Shown here: positions 58,172 to 64,000 of the stretch, in pieces
Layout of the letters: every line of letters begins with the position of its first letter
How positions within the stretch are numbered: the first letter of the stretch is position 1
Origin: Candidatus Melainabacteria bacterium
Lineage (GTDB): Bacteria; Cyanobacteriota; Vampirovibrionia; Obscuribacterales; Obscuribacteraceae
Reading direction: 5' to 3'
Assembly (NCBI GenBank): GCA_003242885.1
Contig: QKMZ01000001.1
Location: 310,001-374,000 of the forward strand
DNA length: 64,000 nt
Made by a program: the position numbers and the translations under genes
Notes under the pieces: model-generated
The model's database searches: none
The model's input: the letters and a program-made list of their open reading frames with translations, nothing else
What the model was told of the DNA's origin: nothing

Positions 58172-58771
58172 ATGAACGGTAATAATCTCGACGTCAACTA
58201 TGATTTGCTCAGTGCGGACATAATCAAGCGCGCTGAAAAAATTGCGCTTATTCTTATGGATGTTGATGGAGTGATGACTGATGGCACGCTCTATTACTTG
58301 CCTGGTGCGAACGGCGAAGCTGTTGAATTCAAAGGTTTCAATTCGCATGATGGTTTGGGATTACACTTCTGTCACGCTGCCGGTATCAAAACTGGCGTGA
58401 TTAGTGGAAGAGATTCTTTTGCGACGACAGAACGTGCGCGTATGCTCAAGATGACATACGTGTATCAAGGACATTTGAAGAAGGTTCCATCATTCGAAGA
58501 GATCCTTCAAGATGCCCAATTGCCCAATGAAGCAGTTGCATTTATTGGTGATGATTTTACTGATGTGCCTTTGTTCAACCGCGTCGGACTTGCGTGTGCA
58601 GTAGCAAATGCGAGGCCGGAAGTTAAGGAGCAAGCACACTACATTACTGCTCAGAGCGGTGGCAACGGTGCGGTTCGAGAAGTGGTCGAGATAGTTTTGA
58701 AAGCGCGTGGCTTTTGGCCACCTATTCTCAAACAGTACGAATTGATCGAAGCGGCGAAAGTAACCACCTAA
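58172..58771 (+). CDS. KdsC-like HAD phosphatase
   Basis: LILMDVDGVMTDGTLYY; GFNSHDGLGL; VISGRDS; AFIGDDFTDVPLF; track ORF starts at 58061 but ATG 58172 fits better. Confidence 0.9.
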   Translation: MNGNNLDVNYDLLSADIIKRAEKIALILMDVDGVMTDGTLYYLPGANGEAVEFKGFNSHDGLGLHFCHAAGIKTGVISGRDSFATTERARMLKMTYVYQGHLKKVPSFEEILQDAQLPNEAVAFIGDDFTDVPLFNRVGLACAVANARPEVKEQAHYITAQSGGNGAVREVVEIVLKARGFWPPILKQYELIEAAKVTT

Positions 58772-58995
58772 TTATTGAATCAACGGAATTTTCTTTATTT
58801 GAAACAGTTGCGCTCACATTGCGCCTATATATTGTTGGGTTTGTCACTGAGCGTTGCTCCTTGTGACCGAGAACGTCTGCTTGGGTGGACTCTTCAAAAA
58901 AGTTTCGAACTTAAGGAAAAACTCAGCGGAAAAATTGAACTCTTTTCCTCTTGGTTTCGTCTTTAAAGTTAGAAGCAACTTTTGGGAGAGTTTTT

Positions 58996-59802
58996 ATGAA
59001 TAAGGTGACCTTGATGAGCTTTTCGCTCGCTCTTATCACCGGCTCAATAGTCGGCATTTTGCAACCCGCTGAAGCAAAGAATTGGGGCACGGGAGTAAAT
59101 GGAAGGCAAGCAAGGCAACACTCGCGCATCAATAATGGAATCGGCAACGGTTCTCTGACTGGTCGCGAAGCGCGCCGCTTGAATATGCAACAAAGAGCTT
59201 TGAACAAGCAGGAGCAGTTCTATCGTTCCACTGGCGGCGGTCTCAACAACTGGGAGCGCAACAAGCTACAACGAGAGCAAAATCAGCTAAGCCACAATAT
59301 CTACAATCAAAAGCATGATGGACAAGATAGAAATCCTGGTCCCGGCAATGGCTGGGGCAACCCTCCAGGTCATGGTATCGGCAACCCACCCGGAACAAGT
59401 TGGGGCAATCCTCCTGGACGCGGTCCCTGGAATCCACCCGGCACCAACTGGGGCAATCCGCCAGGGCATGGACCAGGCAATCCTCCCGGCACTAGCTGGG
59501 GCAATCCGCCCGGAGTTGGTCCGTACAATCCACCTGGTACCAACTGGGGCAATTACAGGGGCGTGAATGCACGTCAGGAAAATCAGCAAGAGCGATTAAC
59601 CAACGGATTGCAAAACGGCTCGCTCACACAAAAAGAATATGATCGCTTGCAAAAGCAGCAGAATAGCCTCGCCAACTTGGAAGCGAAATATCGTGATTCC
59701 GGCAACGGACTCAATCCATATGAAAGAGCGCGTTTAGATGCCGCGCAAGATTCCCTCAGTCGCAACATCAACCGACAAGCGCACGACGGTCAGCACAATT
59801 AG
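58996..59802 (+). CDS. Exported NPPG-repeat protein with duplicated flanking domains
   Basis: Signal peptide; NNGIGNGSLTGREARRLNMQ... and TNGLQNGSLTQKEYDRLQKQ... flank a GNPPGTSWGNPPG repeat tract. Confidence 0.8.
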   Translation: MNKVTLMSFSLALITGSIVGILQPAEAKNWGTGVNGRQARQHSRINNGIGNGSLTGREARRLNMQQRALNKQEQFYRSTGGGLNNWERNKLQREQNQLSHNIYNQKHDGQDRNPGPGNGWGNPPGHGIGNPPGTSWGNPPGRGPWNPPGTNWGNPPGHGPGNPPGTSWGNPPGVGPYNPPGTNWGNYRGVNARQENQQERLTNGLQNGSLTQKEYDRLQKQQNSLANLEAKYRDSGNGLNPYERARLDAAQDSLSRNINRQAHDGQHN

Positions 59803-59895
59803 CCCCTCTAACTAACAGCCGTCGTCCGTGCGAACGTGAAATTCAACCTCGAGAGTTTCGCGTTGGCGATAGATTTGGGCGCGTTCTACCCCGAA

Positions 59896-59914
59896 GAAAG
59901 AGCGCGCTCTTTTC
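59896..59914. terminator. Palindromic bidirectional terminator-like hairpin
   Basis: aaagagcgcgctctttt between convergent genes. Confidence 0.5.
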
Positions 59915-59951
59915 TATCACCAATAACTTGATTCAACCAATGAAGAAGTGG

Positions 59952-62162
59952 TTAAGCAGCGGCACTGAATCTGAATTGCATTTTCAGTTCTGGTTTATAA
60001 CCGTTGGAGAAGCTTACAGTTTCTGGTTTCACTTTATTGGTGGCGAGTGCCGCGTCGCGAGTGGCTCTGAGTGCTGTGTTTGCTGCGAAGCTTGTTCTTG
60101 CATCGTTGCGAGCGCCTTCCAATGAAGCCATTACCCCAGCAAGTCTAGCTCTAACGGCATCATTGCCAGAAAACAATTGCATCAAAGCTCCGACTTGCGA
60201 AATACTGCCTTCTAGCTGGGCGATCAGATCGAGGCTGATCAAGCCGCTTGCAGCTTTCGCTTTGGCCGCTTCGGCTACAGCTTCTGCGTTGCGCAGTACC
60301 GTAGCTGCTTGCTTTATTTGCTGCTCTTGAATGTCCGCTGCCAATTTTGCATTGTTTCCAACAGTCACTTCGCCACTTGCATGGAAAACAGTGCCGTCTG
60401 CAAAACTGACATTGCCTTGCAAATCAAAGTGTGTTCCATCAGCCATTTTGACTTCGAGTTGATGGCTGACGAAATCGCCGGTTGACTTGAGTGTTGTGCC
60501 AAGCCTATCGGTGTGGACTTCAGGCGTGTCAACTTCCTCTTTGACGGCGTTGACAGTGGACTTATTGTTTCCTTCGCCGATTGTAACTTCGTTAGTAAGT
60601 GGGTTGACGACTGATACCGGTCTATCCGGCATCTTCAGTGACAGCCCACCTCGACCGGCTATCAGTGCCGTGTTGTCTTGGGTAGTTACGTTGATGCTGC
60701 CATCATTTCCTTTTTCGAATGTGACACCATTGCGTGTGAATTTGTTTTCGTTTGCCCAGGTCTTGAGCACTCCCAACATTTCGCGAGCTTGTGATTCAAT
60801 CTGTTTGCCGCTTGAGCCATCGAGAATTTCTTGCGGCGCTTTTCCTGCTTCGATGATGAAGTATTTGTCGCTGGCATTTTTCCAGATTTTCTCGCCTGTG
60901 GGCAGTTCAAAAAAAGCGTTGCCGTCAGTTTGTAAAACAGTAAACGACCCATCTTTGTCGCGCATGAAGATGCCGTCTTCTGCCGCTCCCAGAACCAATC
61001 CGGAGGCGCTTCTATCGGCTTTGCGATTGGCTCTCCATTGTTTGAGTCTTTCGCAAATCTTGCCGTCTGGTCCGGTAAATCTAATAATTTCGTCGTTGCC
61101 TTTGTAGTCGGTTACTTTGTCTTTGTCGATAGTTTGAATCAGATTGTTCGAGCGGTCGTAGACGTTATAAGTGTGCGTGCCGATTACTCTTTCAACCTTA
61201 AAACCGTTTGCAACATCCCAGACTTGCTTGTTGTCGACGACGCGATAGCCTTTGCCTTTTTCCGTCACTTCGACTTCGCCTGTGCTGCGATTGGCGCGAA
61301 CTTCTGTTTGATGCTCGGCGCCAAATGCGCGAAAGCTTTGTTCTTTTGCATTGAAATCTACGACGTTGCCTTTCTTATCATCGTGTGTCACCCTGTCTTG
61401 CCCGACTTTGACTTCAGCTTCTACAACTGTTTCATTACCTGATTCCGGTGTGTGCGTTGCTCTCACTACGATGGCGTCGCCATCAATTGTTGCTTGCGGA
61501 AGAGAAGTGTTGTCTTTGCTGTCGTTGAAAATTCGATTCCACTGATCTTGGTCGACATGAGCAGTGAGTTCGTTGTTTTTTCCGCCATGGAAAGAACGGT
61601 TGTCGTTTTGCGATCCTGGCAGCGCGCTAAGAAGTCTGTCTGTATTTATAGAAGGGTTGGTGGAAGTCGAAGTCTTCGAATCCGCACTCTGTTTTAACGC
61701 TGATGCCCAGGCCGAGTCTTCCAGTACTGAGGTAATGCTTTTGCTTTTGTCTAGGATTTGAACTCTATCGCCGGTCTCTTTGTTTTGGTAAGTGTTGTTG
61801 CCCAAGCTGATCAATTTAGATGCGACAACAGCGCCACCGGCGACAGGACTTAGCATTGCGGCGTAGGTGCCGAGCGCGCTGGTCATTTCGGTCGTCTTCT
61901 TCCAGGCGTACGCAACCTTGTCTGTGAAAGACGAATTGACGCCTTGAACTGTGGTTGAGAGGGACGCCGGCTTGGGTGCTTCCTTGACCGCGGTCGAGAT
62001 GAGCGGACTGGCGACTACTTCGGCAGTTTTCACAACCGCATCTTTGGCCGCTTCAACGGCCTCTCCGACCATTTTCTTGCCGGCTTCGGCTTTCTCTGAC
62101 GCCCAGTTGAGAGCGTCAGACAAACCCATGCGAATGCTATCGCCGAATCCCACAATATTCAC
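59952..62162 (-). CDS. Large hypothetical protein
   Basis: 736-aa ORF of coding-like composition; no recognised family. Confidence 0.75.
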   Translation of the reverse strand: MNIVGFGDSIRMGLSDALNWASEKAEAGKKMVGEAVEAAKDAVVKTAEVVASPLISTAVKEAPKPASLSTTVQGVNSSFTDKVAYAWKKTTEMTSALGTYAAMLSPVAGGAVVASKLISLGNNTYQNKETGDRVQILDKSKSITSVLEDSAWASALKQSADSKTSTSTNPSINTDRLLSALPGSQNDNRSFHGGKNNELTAHVDQDQWNRIFNDSKDNTSLPQATIDGDAIVVRATHTPESGNETVVEAEVKVGQDRVTHDDKKGNVVDFNAKEQSFRAFGAEHQTEVRANRSTGEVEVTEKGKGYRVVDNKQVWDVANGFKVERVIGTHTYNVYDRSNNLIQTIDKDKVTDYKGNDEIIRFTGPDGKICERLKQWRANRKADRSASGLVLGAAEDGIFMRDKDGSFTVLQTDGNAFFELPTGEKIWKNASDKYFIIEAGKAPQEILDGSSGKQIESQAREMLGVLKTWANENKFTRNGVTFEKGNDGSINVTTQDNTALIAGRGGLSLKMPDRPVSVVNPLTNEVTIGEGNNKSTVNAVKEEVDTPEVHTDRLGTTLKSTGDFVSHQLEVKMADGTHFDLQGNVSFADGTVFHASGEVTVGNNAKLAADIQEQQIKQAATVLRNAEAVAEAAKAKAASGLISLDLIAQLEGSISQVGALMQLFSGNDAVRARLAGVMASLEGARNDARTSFAANTALRATRDAALATNKVKPETVSFSNGYKPELKMQFRFSAAA

Positions 62163-62356
62163 TTCCGTAAGCCATTCCGGTCCGTATATATGCGGCAGGC
62201 TGGCGTTTTGGACAAAATTCCACGATTTTTGGGGAAATTGAAGGACAGACTACAAGTTTCGCCCTGGCCTATTTTTTGCACCTGTTGGGCTTCTGGGCTT
62301 TTAGGGCGGTCGAATTTTGGCTGGTTATACTAAAGTTAGAGGAAATTAGGATTCAA

Positions 62357-63475
62357 ATGTCTGAGAGAGACCATAAGACTCACACTTCAGAGGCGCTGAT
62401 CGGCAATTACCCCGGTCGGTATTGGCATGAGCTGGAGGAGGAAGGCAAGATATTTTGCGACCTTTGCCCGCGCGCTTGCGTGTTGAAGGAAGGCGATCGC
62501 GGCTTTTGCTTCGTTCGGCAAAATGTGGACGGGAAGATGGTTCTGACCACATATGGTCGAAGCACGGGCTTTTGTATTGATCCTATTGAAAAAAAACCGC
62601 TCAATCATTTTCTGCCTGGCTCTAGCGTGCTGTCTTTTGGAACAGCCGGATGCAACCTGGGCTGTCAGTTTTGTCAGAATTGGTCAATTAGCAAATCCAG
62701 AGAAATTGAGCAGCTGAGTGAAGTTGCGACTCCGGAAGATATTGCTCAAGCCGCATTGCGGATGGGTTGCAAGAGTGTCGCATTCACTTACAATGATCCG
62801 GTGATTTGGGCCGAGTATGCAATTGACACCGCAAAAGCCTGTCATGAAGTGGGTTTGAAGGCAGTCGCCGTCACAGCTGGATACATCACACCGCAGGCCA
62901 GACCGGAGTTTTATTCGGTTATGGACGCCGCAAACGTTGACCTGAAGGCCTTTACCTCACAGTTTTACAAGCGCCTTTGCTTGGCTGAACTAGCGCCTGT
63001 AATGGACACACTCGTTTGGCTTAAGAAGGAAAGTGAAGTCTGGTTTGAGATAACGAATCTCATGATTCCCGATGAGAACGATGGGGATGACGAGATAGAA
63101 CGAATGTGCGACTGGATTTTGAAGAATGTCGGTGATGATGTGCCAGTCCATTTCACAGCTTTCCATCCGGATTTTCGACTGCACAAGCCTTCTAGTACTC
63201 CGGAGAAGACCCTTCGACGCGCCCGTGACCAAGCCCTGAAAGCCGGAATCAAGTACGTCTATACCGGCAATGTCAATGACGCGAAGCGCCAGAGCACTTA
63301 CTGTCCGAACTGCCAAGAACTACTCATCAAGCGCGATTGGTACGAACTGGGAACCTACAAAATGAAAGGAAATCGCTGCAGCAAATGCGATTATGTTATC
63401 GCAGGCGTATTTGATGAGGGCAAAGGAAGCTGGGGACGTAAGAGAGTGCCTGTTTCCATTGAGCGCCAAAGCTAA
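62357..63475 (+). CDS. AmmeMemoRadiSam-system (PflA-like) radical SAM protein
   Basis: CDLCPRACVLKEGDRGFC; GCNLGCQFCQNW (CxxxCxxC); YNDPVIWAEYAIDTAKACHE; ATG 62357 preferred over 62276. Confidence 0.9.
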   Translation: MSERDHKTHTSEALIGNYPGRYWHELEEEGKIFCDLCPRACVLKEGDRGFCFVRQNVDGKMVLTTYGRSTGFCIDPIEKKPLNHFLPGSSVLSFGTAGCNLGCQFCQNWSISKSREIEQLSEVATPEDIAQAALRMGCKSVAFTYNDPVIWAEYAIDTAKACHEVGLKAVAVTAGYITPQARPEFYSVMDAANVDLKAFTSQFYKRLCLAELAPVMDTLVWLKKESEVWFEITNLMIPDENDGDDEIERMCDWILKNVGDDVPVHFTAFHPDFRLHKPSSTPEKTLRRARDQALKAGIKYVYTGNVNDAKRQSTYCPNCQELLIKRDWYELGTYKMKGNRCSKCDYVIAGVFDEGKGSWGRKRVPVSIERQS

Positions 63476-63621
63476 TAGGTCCGGTAATCTATGACGGGAA
63501 ACTTGTCAGAGCCACGGAGCTTTGTTGGTCTTGAAGTCTTCACATCCGGGCTGAAAAGTCTACAATCGTAAGGGCGGTGAATTCACCGTATGCAGGTCTG
63601 ATGGGTGCAGAGAGGGAAGCC

Positions 63622-64000
63622 ATGTCTGGACGGCGGTTTTATAAAAACCTATCTCGGACTGGTATTGCAGCATTTGCGATAGTTTTGTTTACTCAGCTAT
63701 TGCCGCTGCCTTTGAATGTGGCCCTGGCCGAAGAGGCGCCAAGCCCGGATACCCCGGTTTCTTCAGACGGCTCAGTAGCGCCGGGTATTTCGGCTTCCGG
63801 TTCGTCTGGCAGTTCGCCGCCGTCGAAGGGTACCGGTGCCTCGGACAGCTCTTCTGGCGATACTTCCAGCAGCTCATCCGATAGTGCATCCGAGAGCTTG
63901 AACATCAAGAACGCAGCATCAGGTTCTGTGTCACCTGATTCAACTGTCGCAGAGATCGGTTCTCAAGTAAGCTCGCAAGTAAAGACAGTAAAAACAACTG
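63622..64000 (+). CDS. N-terminal part of a Ser-rich exported protein, truncated by window end
   Basis: Manual translation MSGRRFYKNLSRTGIAAFAIVLFTQLLPLPLNVALAEEAPSPDTPVSSDGS..., open to the window edge. Confidence 0.7.
   Translation, partial: MSGRRFYKNLSRTGIAAFAIVLFTQLLPLPLNVALAEEAPSPDTPVSSDGSVAPGISASGSSGSSPPSKGTGASDSSSGDTSSSSSDSASESLNIKNAASGSVSPDSTVAEIGSQVSSQVKTVKTT

Noticed and set aside
60487-61107. Plus-strand 206-aa ORF
   Set aside because: Antisense to the 736-aa ORF, which has far better coding composition.
1-64000. CRISPR array, transposase/IS, integrase, rRNA, phage modules
   Set aside because: No regularly spaced direct repeats with unique spacers, and no transposase, integrase or structural phage proteins recognised. 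The tandem repeats found are all coding or very short.

Overview
The 64 kb window is a gene-dense bacterial chromosome segment. The gene content suggests an Obscuribacterales/Melainabacteria-like lineage, but that is inference only and no marker gene was used. I see about 48 credible protein genes, one tRNA-Pro(GGG), and several terminators and inverted repeats. There is no CRISPR array, rRNA, transposase or prophage. Most genes are ordinary: coaD, cmk, sigma factor, Ski2-like and SNF2 helicases, SOD, desaturase, two-component systems, a Ser/Thr kinase and a sugar cluster. The strongest non-routine observation is a gene missed by the ORF track at 36190-36531 (-). It encodes a SelW/Rdx-like selenoprotein with an in-frame TGA in a CGAU motif and a SECIS-like hairpin just downstream. 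The second is a HigA-type antitoxin gene at 16902-17314 (-) broken by an exact 8-bp tandem duplication; removing one copy restores a complete reading frame. Others include a dispersed GTAGGGGCGAT... palindromic repeat in every gap of a sugar-metabolism cluster, a related pair of inverted repeats downstream of the sigma factor (one a perfect 38-bp palindrome), a serpin translationally coupled to a flavin amine oxidase, neighbouring repeat proteins sharing a LysM-like C-terminal module, and a His-rich TetR/Spy-like divergent pair.
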